DNA from: Bacteroidales bacterium
Lineage (GTDB): Bacteria; Bacteroidota; Bacteroidia; Bacteroidales; UBA3824
DNA: 64,000 nt
Direction of reading: 5' to 3'
Assembly (NCBI GenBank): GCA_017417315.1
Contig: JAFPZK010000007.1
Span: 1 to 64,000, forward strand
In this document: positions 54,030 to 63,011 of the stretch, in pieces
Layout of the letters: each line of letters starts with the position of its first letter
How positions within the stretch are numbered: the first letter of the stretch is position 1
Translations under genes and position numbers: made by a program
Notes under the pieces: model-generated
Told to the model about the DNA's origin: nothing
The model's input: the letters and a program-made list of their open reading frames with translations, nothing else
Database searches by the model: none

Positions 54030-55493
54030 ATGAAGAACACATATTTCGATTTAATAGAGCAGAGTTATTATTTCCCGCAAGACGGGTTTGATATTCATGA
54101 CGGCTATCTTACTTTTCACGGCGTATCGCTGAAATACCTGATTGAAAAGTATGGAACGCCTTTCCGTTTGATGTATTTGCCCCGTATCGGCGAACAAATC
54201 AAACGCGCAAGAAACCTTTTTAACCGTGCAATCAAAAACAATAATTATTCGGGAAAATACGAATATTGTTACTGCACCAAGTGTTGCCACTTCTATCACG
54301 TTGTTAGCGAGGCACTTAAATACAATGTTCAACTCGAAACCTCTTCAAGTTTCGACATTGACCTTATCCGTTGCCTTTATCAAAACGGTCAGATTGACAA
54401 AAAAACGAAAATCATTCACAACGGTTTCAAGACTGACGAATACGTTGAAAAAATCGTCGCTTTGCAAAAAGACGGTTTTGAAAATTCGATTATCGTTCTT
54501 GACAGCAAAAGCGAACTTTCGCGCGTAAAAAAATATATCGGCGAGAGCGACATAAAAATTAAAATCGGACTCAGAATGGCGATTGACGAAGAATCGCAGT
54601 CTGCATACTATACGTCAAGGCTCGGAATGAGAGCAACTGAAATGTCGGATTTTTATGTTAAAGAAATTCAGACGGATAAACGCTTGGAACTCAAACTCTT
54701 CCATTTCTTCATTGATTCGGGCATAAAAGACAGTTTCTATTATTGGACGGAATTTCAGAAGGCGGTGAAAAAATACATCGAACTGAAAAAAATATGTCCG
54801 TCTTTGGAAGATTTTGACCTCGGCGGCGGTTTCCCGATTCGTAATCAACTCGGTTTTGAATATGATTATGAGTACATTATCCGCGAAATTGTCAGGATTC
54901 TAAAAGAATCTTCCTTGGCGGAGGACGTTCAAGAGCCGAACATTATTACGGAGTTCGGAAAATATACCGTCGGCGAGTCGGGTGCGGTGATTTTCAAGGT
55001 TCTTGACCAAAAACAGCAAAACGACACCGAACTTTGGTATATTATCGACAACTCGTTGATGACCACTATTCCTGATGCTTGGAGTGCAAACGAGAGGTTT
55101 ATTCTTTTGCCTATAAATAAGTGGAATCACGAATGTACGAGGGTTAACATCGGCGGCATAAGTTGCGATCATTCAGACTATTACAATTCTGAGGATATGA
55201 ATCAGCACGTGATTTTGCCGTCATATAAGAGCAGCGAAAACGAGCCGCTTTATATCGGATTTTTCCATACGGGCGCATATCAGGATTCGATTGCGGGTTA
55301 CGGTGGAATCAAGCATTGTCTTTTGCCCTCGCCTAAACATATTGTGGTTTATAGGGACGAGACGACGGGAAATTTCAAGGATTATTGTTACAGAGATGAG
55401 CAGACGGTTGACGAGATGTTCCATATCTTGGGTTACGACCACCCCGAACAAAATCCCGTTTTGAAAAAGAAAACTTACGACGACGAGTTCTAA
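54030..55493 (+). CDS. speA: Fold-III PLP decarboxylase, arginine decarboxylase-like (SpeA type)
   Basis: A 487-residue protein whose layout matches the Bacteroidota SpeA-like enzymes. YCYCTKCCHF contains the candidate PLP lysine near residue 84, DLGGGFPIRN near 266 is the glycine loop, and TEFGKYTVGES follows near 308. It lacks the long extra domains of E. coli SpeA but is similar to the short form. It is predicted to convert arginine to agmatine; the substrate is inferred from resemblance. It differs from the shorter ornithine decarboxylase-like enzyme at 31464. The hemerythrin-like gene begins 16 bases downstream. Confidence 0.78.
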   Translation: MKNTYFDLIEQSYYFPQDGFDIHDGYLTFHGVSLKYLIEKYGTPFRLMYLPRIGEQIKRARNLFNRAIKNNNYSGKYEYCYCTKCCHFYHVVSEALKYNVQLETSSSFDIDLIRCLYQNGQIDKKTKIIHNGFKTDEYVEKIVALQKDGFENSIIVLDSKSELSRVKKYIGESDIKIKIGLRMAIDEESQSAYYTSRLGMRATEMSDFYVKEIQTDKRLELKLFHFFIDSGIKDSFYYWTEFQKAVKKYIELKKICPSLEDFDLGGGFPIRNQLGFEYDYEYIIREIVRILKESSLAEDVQEPNIITEFGKYTVGESGAVIFKVLDQKQQNDTELWYIIDNSLMTTIPDAWSANERFILLPINKWNHECTRVNIGGISCDHSDYYNSEDMNQHVILPSYKSSENEPLYIGFFHTGAYQDSIAGYGGIKHCLLPSPKHIVVYRDETTGNFKDYCYRDEQTVDEMFHILGYDHPEQNPVLKKKTYDDEF

Positions 55494-55495
55494 TT

Positions 55496-55520
55496 ATGAA
55501 TTACGAATTATGAATTATGA
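55496..55520 (+). repeat. 7-bp tandem repeat containing the hemerythrin-like gene start
   Basis: ATGAATT, ACGAATT, ATGAATT and ATGAAGT follow each other with a 7-base period. The first copy opens a five-codon frame (M-N-Y-E-L) whose TGA at 55511 overlaps the real ATG at 55510. Confidence 0.6.
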
Positions 55521-56157
55521 AGTAATAACTCCTAAAATGGAGTTGCACGAACTGATAGAAAAAAACAACAGAATTTTGTTGTTGATGGAGCATTTCGGCA
55601 CGGGCTTTACCGTTGCCGATTTGACTATTGAGGAATTGTGCCGTTTGCGGGACATCAATCCCGAAATTTTTGCGTGTTTTTGCAATCTTTATAACGGTAA
55701 TTTTCAGAATTTTTACGAGCCGAAAAACTCAGAGGACATCAATCAGATAATTGTTTTTCTTGAAAATGCTCACCGTTATTATACTGACGAAATTTATCCA
55801 GAAATAAAATATTACATCAAAAAACTTTCTGAAATCAATGATACTGACGATATTAAGATGTTGGAAAAGTTTTTTGAATTGTATTTTTCGGAGGTGAAAA
55901 AGCATTTGGAATACGAGCAGAAAAAACTTTTCCCGATGTTGCGGGCTATGGATTTTAGCGCAAAAGGAGGTTCAAAAGTTAGGCACGGCGACATCGAAAC
56001 CAAACTCGCAGACCTTAAAAACCTGCTGTTAAAACATATCCGTCTTGTTGATAAAAACGGTTTGAAAAGGAAACTTCTTACAGCGATTTTAGAATTTCAG
56101 TTCGATTTGAACGTTCATTCGATGATAGAAGAAAGCCTTTTGAAAAATTTGAAATAA
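55510..56157 (+). CDS. Hemerythrin-like / RIC-type di-iron protein
   Basis: A 215-residue cytosolic protein with a four-helix region carrying likely di-iron ligands: H88, H132 with E136 (HLEYE), H159 with E163 (HGDIE) and H203 with E207 (HSMIE). The first 70 residues resemble the N-terminal domain of ScdA/YtfE (RIC) proteins, which repair iron-sulfur clusters after nitrosative or oxidative damage. The usual RIC Cys-Cys motif is not obvious, so oxygen or NO sensing is an alternative. Its start lies in a 7-bp repeat. A link to the decarboxylase upstream is not known. Confidence 0.72.
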   Translation: MNYEVITPKMELHELIEKNNRILLLMEHFGTGFTVADLTIEELCRLRDINPEIFACFCNLYNGNFQNFYEPKNSEDINQIIVFLENAHRYYTDEIYPEIKYYIKKLSEINDTDDIKMLEKFFELYFSEVKKHLEYEQKKLFPMLRAMDFSAKGGSKVRHGDIETKLADLKNLLLKHIRLVDKNGLKRKLLTAILEFQFDLNVHSMIEESLLKNLK

Positions 56158-56166
56158 AAATTCCCG

Positions 56167-57507
56167 TTATTGACTAAGTCTTTGGACGGTTTCGGTAATT
56201 CGGTCTTCACCGACGGTTTTATGAATTATGTAACCGTCCTTGTCAATAACATATAAAACCGGCGTTGAAACCACGTAATAATATTCTCTGTATCGCGAAT
56301 TATTTTCGACGTCGCAACAATCCGTCCACGGAAAACTTTTTTTCTCAGAATTATATTTCAGGGATTCGTAACTGTGCTTGTCGTTTGTTACGGAAACGAC
56401 GGTTATGTTTTTGTTAATCAAACCGTTGTAATAGAATTTGATTGCGTTTTCGGCACTGTCGCAATGTCCACAGCCGTTAGCCCAAAAAAGTAAAAGAAGT
56501 TTGTCTTTTATGCCGTCCAATATATTCAGCGAATCGCCTGTTATTGTGTTTCTTACACGTAAATTCACCGCTTTGGAGCCGACCATCGAAGCTGCGTAAA
56601 TGTCCCGTTGCTCTTTTATCATCATGCGGTTTTCTTCCGAGAGATTTTTTACCGTGTCGGGCAAAAAATATTTGTCAGCAAGACGGACAAAAACTTCGTT
56701 GATTCCGAGTTTGTAAAATGTTCTGTAAAACGTTAACAAATAGCCTGTTACGTAATGATAAACCGAAGTGTTAGCCTTTGCTTTCGAGATTATTAAATCG
56801 TTTTGTCGCATAATTTCGTACTGACCTTCCTCAATGTGCCGCGCAATGTGTGCGCGTATGACTTTGTAAAAAAACGGCGTTCTAAGAAGTGCGTCGTTAG
56901 AAAAATTTACGTGGTCTAACTGCGAATTGCCGGGGTGCGTTGTCGCGTTGAGACAGTCAAGCATATCGGAGAGGATATTGCCTTTGTTGCTTGCAATCGT
57001 CTCTCTTAAAGCCTTTTGATAAGCGGAGTCTATTTCGGAAAGTTGTTTGTCATACGAGGGAATTTTTGAAGAATCCGTTTCGTATTTTTTCAGCGTGTCT
57101 ATTCTTGCTTGTTCAATGTTCAGAGCCGTCATATCGCGCTGATAGTCAAAGAATTTTGCATTAACATCAGAACCCGTTATTTTCATTGTTTTTTGCGGGT
57201 TCTTGGTATCGCATTTCATTGTAAAATTTTGGTTGTCTTTGTCGATTAAAATGTCGAAATAGGTTTTGTCGCCATCCAAAATTACGCTGTAAATACCGCC
57301 CGGCAAAGGGTACTCTCCTTCAAAAACCACCGTCGAGCCGTTTTGTGAAGCAGAATCAACCGCCAAATACTGCTTTTCTTCGTAATAATACGCAAGCCTT
57401 ACTTTTTGCGGCGTGTAGTGCGAAAACTTTATTGTTAGTTTGTAACCTTGTGAAAAACAAGTTGTTACAACTAATAATGCTGACAAAGACAACCAAAACT
57501 TTTTCAT
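56167..57507 (-). CDS. DUF4369-like/thioredoxin-fold exported protein, second of tandem
   Basis: A 446-residue protein with a signal peptide (ending TTCFSQ). It has an N-terminal beta domain of DUF4369 type (YKLTIKFSHYTPQKVRLAYY), a helical middle and a C-terminal thioredoxin domain. The redox site is CGHC near residue 345 in FWANGCGHCDSAE, the PDI-like version. The start overlaps the previous stop by one base. It probably acts on periplasmic disulfides; substrates are unknown. Confidence 0.82.
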   Translation of the reverse strand: MKKFWLSLSALLVVTTCFSQGYKLTIKFSHYTPQKVRLAYYYEEKQYLAVDSASQNGSTVVFEGEYPLPGGIYSVILDGDKTYFDILIDKDNQNFTMKCDTKNPQKTMKITGSDVNAKFFDYQRDMTALNIEQARIDTLKKYETDSSKIPSYDKQLSEIDSAYQKALRETIASNKGNILSDMLDCLNATTHPGNSQLDHVNFSNDALLRTPFFYKVIRAHIARHIEEGQYEIMRQNDLIISKAKANTSVYHYVTGYLLTFYRTFYKLGINEVFVRLADKYFLPDTVKNLSEENRMMIKEQRDIYAASMVGSKAVNLRVRNTITGDSLNILDGIKDKLLLLFWANGCGHCDSAENAIKFYYNGLINKNITVVSVTNDKHSYESLKYNSEKKSFPWTDCCDVENNSRYREYYYVVSTPVLYVIDKDGYIIHKTVGEDRITETVQRLSQ

Positions 57508-59099
57508 TATTTTTTCTTTTCTTCTTCTTCCAACATCGTTATCAACTCGTAAGCCTGATTGTGCGAAATTCGTTTTGCAAGAATTTCGTTATCCTTGTTC
57601 AAAAGGTAAATTGTCGGGGTTGAATTAATATCGTAGTTTGTTCTGTATTGGTCAAACGGGTTGAAAATGTTGTGCCAGCCCGGAATGTTGTAAATGCCTT
57701 TTTCTTGCAAAAAGTCGAAACATTTTCCGATATGACGGCTTACACCTGCTAAATCGTCAACCGATTTGTTCATGTAAACGGCAAAAACTTCGCAGCCTGT
57801 GGTGCTTAACGTGTCTTTGAAAAACTGACACAATTTCGGCAATTCTTCTTTACAGTGCGAACAGTCAGGCTCCCAGAAAACCAGCAACTTATATTTTGCC
57901 TGCATTTGGTGAACCGAATAATAATTCCGTCCGAATTTTGTAATGAAATCGTCAAGGAGTTTTACGACTTCGTTTCTGCGGGCTTCAAAATCGGGTTTTG
58001 CTTTTTCGATTTCAACGCCTTTGGTTTTAAGTTCTTCGATTGCGGGGCGGAGAGCCTCCATTTTCTCCTTAGAGTCGGGAATAAGTTTTATAGTCAAATC
58101 CTTAGAAATATTGCCGACAAGACAGTTTTTCTTTTTGTCAACTCGTTCTTTGAGTTTTGTTTTGAAAGAGTCGGTGTCCCAAAAAGCATCTTTTATGTAA
58201 ATGTCTGCAAGTGAGCAATATACGTTTTCGGCAACCATGTTTTCGCTTTTAGCATACTTGTTGAAAAAGTAGACGAGCATAAAACGGAAAAGTTCGCCGT
58301 TTTTATCGTTGAGTTTGCCTTTTGGACGGGTTTGGTTAACAAGCCATGTTGTCTCTTTTATCAGAGAGTCAGGCATTTGAATAACCATCTGGTCGATGTA
58401 TCTTTCTATTTTGGGCTGATAAATCGGTGTACGGAGAAGTGCGCCGTTGGAGACATCAAAATTGTCAAAAAAATGAGCCTTGTACCAGAAATATCTTTCC
58501 CTTTGGTCGGTAATGTTATCAGGGACAGCAACATCACGTGTAGCCGTTAAAAATTTTGAGAAAAACATATCGGGATATTGGCTGATTTGAGCCTGATATT
58601 TTTCTTCTACTTCTTTGTTAAGAGCCTCTTGTTTGGCAATGATTTCTTTTTCTTTTTCCTCTTTGCCTTTGATTTTTTCATATTGTTCTCTTAATTCGGA
58701 AAATTCTTTTTGTTTTTCGCCGAGAAATTTTTGATAGTCCATAAACACCTGGTTTTCAAGGCTGTTTTTGACAACAACGTGTTTTAAGAAATCGGTTGTG
58801 TCGTTTTCAATATAGAATTTTTCGCCTTCTTTCTGGTCGATGAGGATGTCGAAATACGTCTTTTTCGGCAGGAAAATAAAGTACATACCCGTGGGCAGGG
58901 CTTCTTTGCCTTTGAAAACTCCGTAGCCGTTTTTATCAGTTATAACCGTGTCATCGGGGATAAGCCTTTCGTTGAAATGGTGGCCTAAAATTAGTGTGTC
59001 GTTGACAACGTGGTTGATTTTCACTTCGATTTCATACCCTTGCGCAAAAAGTGCGGCAGGGAGAATTAGTGTCAGCAAAAATAAAATAATTCTTTTCAT
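57507..59099 (-). CDS. DUF4369-like/thioredoxin-fold exported protein, first of tandem
   Basis: A 530-residue paralogue of the following gene. It has a signal peptide ending LFAQ, an N-terminal DUF4369-like section with YEIEVKINHVVNDTLILG, a long coiled, lysine/glutamate-rich helix (about 125-170), and a C-terminal thioredoxin domain. The redox site is CSHC near residue 411 in FWEPDCSHCKEELP. The two tandem genes overlap by one base and are surely co-translated. The dissimilar CxxC dipeptides (SH and GH) suggest different redox potentials. Confidence 0.82.
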   Translation of the reverse strand: MKRIILFLLTLILPAALFAQGYEIEVKINHVVNDTLILGHHFNERLIPDDTVITDKNGYGVFKGKEALPTGMYFIFLPKKTYFDILIDQKEGEKFYIENDTTDFLKHVVVKNSLENQVFMDYQKFLGEKQKEFSELREQYEKIKGKEEKEKEIIAKQEALNKEVEEKYQAQISQYPDMFFSKFLTATRDVAVPDNITDQRERYFWYKAHFFDNFDVSNGALLRTPIYQPKIERYIDQMVIQMPDSLIKETTWLVNQTRPKGKLNDKNGELFRFMLVYFFNKYAKSENMVAENVYCSLADIYIKDAFWDTDSFKTKLKERVDKKKNCLVGNISKDLTIKLIPDSKEKMEALRPAIEELKTKGVEIEKAKPDFEARRNEVVKLLDDFITKFGRNYYSVHQMQAKYKLLVFWEPDCSHCKEELPKLCQFFKDTLSTTGCEVFAVYMNKSVDDLAGVSRHIGKCFDFLQEKGIYNIPGWHNIFNPFDQYRTNYDINSTPTIYLLNKDNEILAKRISHNQAYELITMLEEEEKKK

Positions 59100-59184
59100 C
59101 TCTTTTAATTTTATGTTTTAAAGTTTACAAAGTAACGCAAAAAAACAATATAATCGTTTAACGGTTAACAATATTTAATTAAAT

Positions 59185-59913
59185 TCAATATTTTTTGAAC
59201 CAACTTCTGATTTTCATCATCAAGACACCCCAAACTGCTTCGCCGAAAATGTTTGTTGACATTTTTGAAGTTCCAAGACTGCGGTCGGTGAAAATAATCG
59301 GCACTTCTTTTATCTTGAATTTCTTTTTCCATGCGGTGAATTTCATTTCGATTTGAAAACCGTAACCTTTCATTCTGACTTTGTCTAAGTCTATGGCTTC
59401 TAATACTTTACGGGTATAGCATTTGAACCCGGCAGTCGTGTCCATAATTTTCATGCGGGTTACAAACCTTACATACGCCGAGCCGTAATAACTCATCAAA
59501 ACTCTGCCGATTGGCCAGTTTACCACGTTAACGCCCGAAATATAGCGGCTGCCGATTGACATATCGTAACCTTCTTCCGAGCAGGCTTTGTAAAGGTCGA
59601 TTAACTTCTCAGGCGGGTGCGAAAAGTCCGCGTCCATCTCGAAAATGTAATCGTATTTTCTTTCAATCGCCCACTTAAAGCCGGTGATGTAAGCCGTTCC
59701 GAGTCCTAATTTTCCCGCCCTTTGAATCATAAACAGACGGTCTTTGAACTCGCTGTCCATCAGACTTTTAACTATATCCGCAGTGCCGTCGGGAGAGTTG
59801 TCGTCGATGATTAACATATCGAACTCTTCCTCTAACGCAAAAACCACGCGGATAATGCTTTCTATGTTTTCTTTTTCCTTATATGTCGGAATTATGACTA
59901 CTTTGTTTGACAT
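59185..59913 (-). CDS. Polyprenol monophosphomannose synthase-type GT2
   Basis: A 242-residue glycosyltransferase of the DPM1/Ppm1-like group. VVIIPTYKEKENIESII is the start, DDNSPDGT the donor site, and DADFSHPP (94-101) the metal-binding DxD. It probably transfers mannose (or glucose) from a nucleotide sugar to a polyprenol phosphate. No integral membrane segment is clear, as in bacterial Ppm domains. The start overlaps the stop of the neighbouring GT2 by 16 bases, so both act in one glycan path. Confidence 0.88.
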   Translation of the reverse strand: MSNKVVIIPTYKEKENIESIIRVVFALEEEFDMLIIDDNSPDGTADIVKSLMDSEFKDRLFMIQRAGKLGLGTAYITGFKWAIERKYDYIFEMDADFSHPPEKLIDLYKACSEEGYDMSIGSRYISGVNVVNWPIGRVLMSYYGSAYVRFVTRMKIMDTTAGFKCYTRKVLEAIDLDKVRMKGYGFQIEMKFTAWKKKFKIKEVPIIFTDRSLGTSKMSTNIFGEAVWGVLMMKIRSWFKKY

Positions 59914-60926
59914 AAATCACTATATTTTTTTCGTTTTTTGACGAAATATTCATAAACTATACTTTTGTCGTAAATTTCTTTATGTTCGTAAGTTTTAACT
60001 TCTTTTTTCAGTAACTTTCTCTGTTTTAAGAGTTTAAAAAAGTTTCCGTAAAACGAGAAATGCGCTTTTAAAACCGCAAAAAAGTACGGAAAATTTAGTT
60101 TCAATAAGTAGACTCCAGCCGAAAAACCGTCAAGGCACATTCTTATATAAAGTGTCAGGACGAGTTTTTTGGGGGCGAGGTTTTTCATTAACATTTTCAG
60201 CGAATTTCGGTAATTTAAGAAAAGTTTTCTCGGATTGCCTTGTTCAAGAGTTCCGCCGCCTAAATGAAAAACCTCAGAGTCAGCACAATAGACGATTTTG
60301 TAACCTAAGTTTTTTATCCGCCAACAAAGGTCGATTTCTTCCATGTGAGCGAAAAAATTTTCGTCAAAACCGCCGATTTTTTTAAAAACATCGCTTCTGA
60401 TTACCAAAAACGCTCCCGAAGCCCAAAAAACTTGGGAATTTTCGTTGTATTGATTTTCGTCTTTTTCAACGGTGTCCAAAATTCTGCCTTTGCAAAACGG
60501 ATAGCCGTATTTGTCGATAAAGCCGCCCGCTGCGCCCGCGTATTCAAACATTTCGGGATTTTTCAGGGCTTTGATTTTCGGACAGCAAGCCGCAATTTCT
60601 TTGTCGGAGTCCATTAATTTTATTATCGGGCTGACGGCATCGGATTTCAGCAGAATGTCGCTGTTGCAAAGCACAAAATATTCACTGTCAGGGATTTGTG
60701 CTAACGCTTTGTTGTAACCGAGGGCAAAACCGTAATTTTTGTCAAGACGGATAATTTTTACCGTCGGGAAATTTTTCTCCAATAATAATAAAGAATTATC
60801 CGTTGAATTATTATCAGCGACAACTATTTCAGTGTCAGCGTTTTGCGTAAATTCAACGACTGTCGGCAAATATTCTTTTAAGAAATTTTCGCCGTTCCAA
60901 TTCAATATTACAAGAGATGTTTTCAA
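59898..60926 (-). CDS. GT2 family glycosyltransferase
   Basis: A 342-residue rhamnosyltransferase-like GT-A enzyme. It starts KTSLVILNWNGENFLKEYL, with ADNNSTDNS for the nucleotide, CNSDI at the DxD-equivalent position, and SGAFLVIRSDVFKKIGGFDE with HMEEIDLCWRIKNLGYK as acceptor-side motifs. The C-terminal 60 residues are lysine-rich. It probably adds a sugar to a surface polysaccharide or lipid-linked glycan. It is the first gene of the two-gene glycan unit, with a TAACTTTG box at 60953-60960 (minus strand). Confidence 0.88.
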   Translation of the reverse strand: MKTSLVILNWNGENFLKEYLPTVVEFTQNADTEIVVADNNSTDNSLLLLEKNFPTVKIIRLDKNYGFALGYNKALAQIPDSEYFVLCNSDILLKSDAVSPIIKLMDSDKEIAACCPKIKALKNPEMFEYAGAAGGFIDKYGYPFCKGRILDTVEKDENQYNENSQVFWASGAFLVIRSDVFKKIGGFDENFFAHMEEIDLCWRIKNLGYKIVYCADSEVFHLGGGTLEQGNPRKLFLNYRNSLKMLMKNLAPKKLVLTLYIRMCLDGFSAGVYLLKLNFPYFFAVLKAHFSFYGNFFKLLKQRKLLKKEVKTYEHKEIYDKSIVYEYFVKKRKKYSDLCQTK

Positions 60927-60952
60927 GTTTTTTCCTTTTTATTTTAGAAATG

Positions 60953-60960
60953 CAAAGTTA
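60953..60960 (-). promoter_or_regulatory. Candidate -7 box of the glycosyltransferase operon
   Basis: The minus strand reads TAACTTTG, a perfect TAnnTTTG, 26 bases before the start at 60926. The -33 region is not clear. Confidence 0.45.
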
Positions 60961-60969
60961 TAATTTTTT

Positions 60970-61000
60970 TTTCATTTATTAAAAAAAAGGTTTATATTTG
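60970..61000 (+). promoter_or_regulatory. Upstream promoter-like element of the AAA/RloB cassette
   Basis: TTTC (60970-60973) and a perfect TATATTTG (60993-61000) are 19 bases apart. It would give a leader of about 110 bases in front of the AAA gene. Confidence 0.5.
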
Positions 61001-61060
61001 CGCATTATTCAACAACTTCGTTCTGCAATCAAAGACGGTAGGACGCGATATGAAAATAAA

Positions 61061-61092
61061 TTTGTCGGTAACAAAAAATAATCATAATTTTG
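61061..61092 (+). promoter_or_regulatory. Near promoter of the AAA/RloB cassette
   Basis: TTTG (61061-61064) and TAATTTTG (61085-61092) with exactly 20 bases between match the Bacteroidota consensus. It lies 23 bases before the ATG at 61116 and inside the longer frame that begins at 61050, which argues for 61116 as the start. Confidence 0.65.
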
Positions 61093-61115
61093 CAGTTGTT
61101 AAACACAATACTATT

Positions 61116-62309
61116 ATGATTCAAGAAATAAAAGTTAAAAACTTTTTGTCCTTTAAGGACGAAACTACATTAAGTTTTCTTGCCGGCAAAGACACTTTTG
61201 GCGAGGAGACTCAGGTAGTGGAGGTGGCCCCTGGGGTGAGATTGCTGCGCTTTGTCGCCTTGTATGGGGCAAACGCTTCTGGCAAAAGCAATTTTTTGAA
61301 GGTTTTTGATTTTTTGTGTAATTTTTGGAGAACACTGATTAAAATTGGTGATAGTATTGACATTACCCCGTTTCTCTTTGACAAAGAAACTCCAAAACAA
61401 GTTTCTGAGTTTGAAATATTGTTTTATGTTAAGGGTGTCAAGTATCGTTATGTTCTTCATCTAACTAAAAATGAAGTTCTTTTAGAAGAGTTGTATCATT
61501 ACAAAAACAAACGCCAGACTTTTATTTTCAGTCGTCAGTTGGAGGGGCGTGTTTCCAAAATAAGGTATCATTCTGATCTCAAAATAAGTAAGGCGGTTAA
61601 AGACGAGTTGGAAGTTAAATGTTTGAAAAATGTGTCTTTCCTTGCAGCAAATTTGTATGTCAATGCAGATATTCCAAATTTGACTGATATTTTTTGGTAC
61701 TTACGACTTTGTTTTAGTAGTAGTTTCGGTAGTTTTACAGGTGGAGATTTTAAAGTATCTGACGGAGATACTTTTATGCAGGGGTTTTTGAAGGAATCTG
61801 ATTTTAATATTGCAAATTTTAAGAATATTGATTTCGGCAAAGAGTTGCAGACAGTTGTAGGACATTCAGTGATGACCTCACGAGGCGAGGAAGTCTATTA
61901 TTTGCCGGTTAGTAGTGAATCCGATGGTACTAAAACGGCTGTCGGGATTATGCAGGAACTTGTAGATTATTGTTTTGAAGAACAGGATGAGTATGGTACG
62001 ATACACATTCTTGTTGCCGATGAACTTGAAAACTCACTGCATCCGGATTTATTGGAGAAGATATTACATTATTTCTTAAATTTGGAGAATAATCAGAATC
62101 AGATGATAGTCGCCACTCATTATTCGGGATTGTTAGAAACAGTAAACCATCTGATTAGAAAAGATTCTGTCCGTTTTGTGGAGAAGAAAGAAGATGGAGG
62201 TTCCGAAATATATTCGTTGGCAGATTTCAAAGGTCTGGAAAAGATTGATTCAATTTACAAGACTTACAGGGAAGGACGTTTTGGCGCAGTTCCTAACATT
62301 CAATATTAG
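61116..62309 (+). CDS. AAA ATPase (AAA_15/AAA_21-like), RloA/AbiLi type
   Basis: A 397-residue ABC-like ATPase. IQEIKVKNFLSFKDETTLSF opens the fold and the Walker A is GANASGKS (51-58). A long variable middle follows, then SESDGTKTAVGIM as signature and VADELENSLHP as Walker B near 300. The late ATHYSGLLE fits the switch histidine. It is paired with an RloB-like gene (7-base gap). In this combination such proteins are found in abortive-infection systems of the RloA-RloB/AbiL type. I chose the ATG at 61116 because the family starts there and a promoter overlaps the upstream frame. Confidence 0.8.
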   Translation: MIQEIKVKNFLSFKDETTLSFLAGKDTFGEETQVVEVAPGVRLLRFVALYGANASGKSNFLKVFDFLCNFWRTLIKIGDSIDITPFLFDKETPKQVSEFEILFYVKGVKYRYVLHLTKNEVLLEELYHYKNKRQTFIFSRQLEGRVSKIRYHSDLKISKAVKDELEVKCLKNVSFLAANLYVNADIPNLTDIFWYLRLCFSSSFGSFTGGDFKVSDGDTFMQGFLKESDFNIANFKNIDFGKELQTVVGHSVMTSRGEEVYYLPVSSESDGTKTAVGIMQELVDYCFEEQDEYGTIHILVADELENSLHPDLLEKILHYFLNLENNQNQMIVATHYSGLLETVNHLIRKDSVRFVEKKEDGGSEIYSLADFKGLEKIDSIYKTYREGRFGAVPNIQY

Positions 62310-62316
62310 AGCCATT

Positions 62317-62997
62317 ATGACGAGAAGACTTAAAGAATTAGGTAAAATGCAGTTCCGTAAGGATAAGACTAAATATTCTTCCGAGAGTGTCGCTGCAAAA
62401 ATAATTGAGAAGCCAAAATGTGATTTTGTTGTTGAGGGACAGACGGAAGAATTGTATCTAAAAAGTTTGAAAAATAATCCTTTGTTGCCATACATCATCT
62501 CCAAGATTTATAATTTGAAAGGCAGCAAGAATGAAAGCATTTTTGAGAGTTGTGATTCTACAATCAAAAAACTTTTAAAGAATCCTCGTCCAAATAAAAT
62601 CGTATGTGTGTTTGATGTTGATGTTTGTTATGGTCGTAATAATTTGAAAAATTATAAGAAATTCAAGTCTCTTTTGTTAGATTACAAAAATGAAGTTTCA
62701 AAGAATGAATTGTTGATATGTGAAAGTTTGCCTTCGATAGAATTTTGGTTTTTGACTCATTTTGAGAATGTTACGAGATATATGACTGCCGTAGATGCCG
62801 TCGCTGCACTAAAAAAACATATTTCTGCCTACGGAAAATCAGATAAGTTTCTTTCCTCATTTGATTGGTCTGTTATCAATAATCACCTTGTTTCTGCCAT
62901 AAAGAGCCAAAATAGGATTTCAGAAGATGAAAAATTATTATATGGTAATGATATAAATATTTCGTATTCAAATGTTTACAAATTATTTCAAGTATAA
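62317..62997 (+). CDS. RloB-like protein, partner of the AAA ATPase
   Basis: A 226-residue protein. VVEGQTEELYL (E40) and CVFDVDVCY (D100, D102) place acidic residues as in the Toprim-like RloB family, and SLPSIEFWFLTHFEN is typical of the C-terminal half. RloB is thought to be the effector of two-gene defence cassettes, with nuclease activity a plausible but unproven role. The start at 62317 (MTRRLKELGK) follows 7 bases after the ATPase stop; the frame extends upstream within that gene and is not real coding there. The next gene is convergent lgt. Confidence 0.78.
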   Translation: MTRRLKELGKMQFRKDKTKYSSESVAAKIIEKPKCDFVVEGQTEELYLKSLKNNPLLPYIISKIYNLKGSKNESIFESCDSTIKKLLKNPRPNKIVCVFDVDVCYGRNNLKNYKKFKSLLLDYKNEVSKNELLICESLPSIEFWFLTHFENVTRYMTAVDAVAALKKHISAYGKSDKFLSSFDWSVINNHLVSAIKSQNRISEDEKLLYGNDINISYSNVYKLFQV

Positions 62998-63011
62998 ATA
63001 TTTTTTTCTTA

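Noticed and set aside
61050-61115. Upstream extension of the AAA ATPase to an ATG at 61050
   Set aside because: The extra 22 residues do not match the family, and a TTTG/TAATTTTG promoter lies inside them, so the start is placed at 61116.
62176-62316. Upstream extension of the RloB-like gene
   Set aside because: It overlaps the 3' end of the ATPase gene in another frame; the ATG at 62317 after that stop is the natural start.
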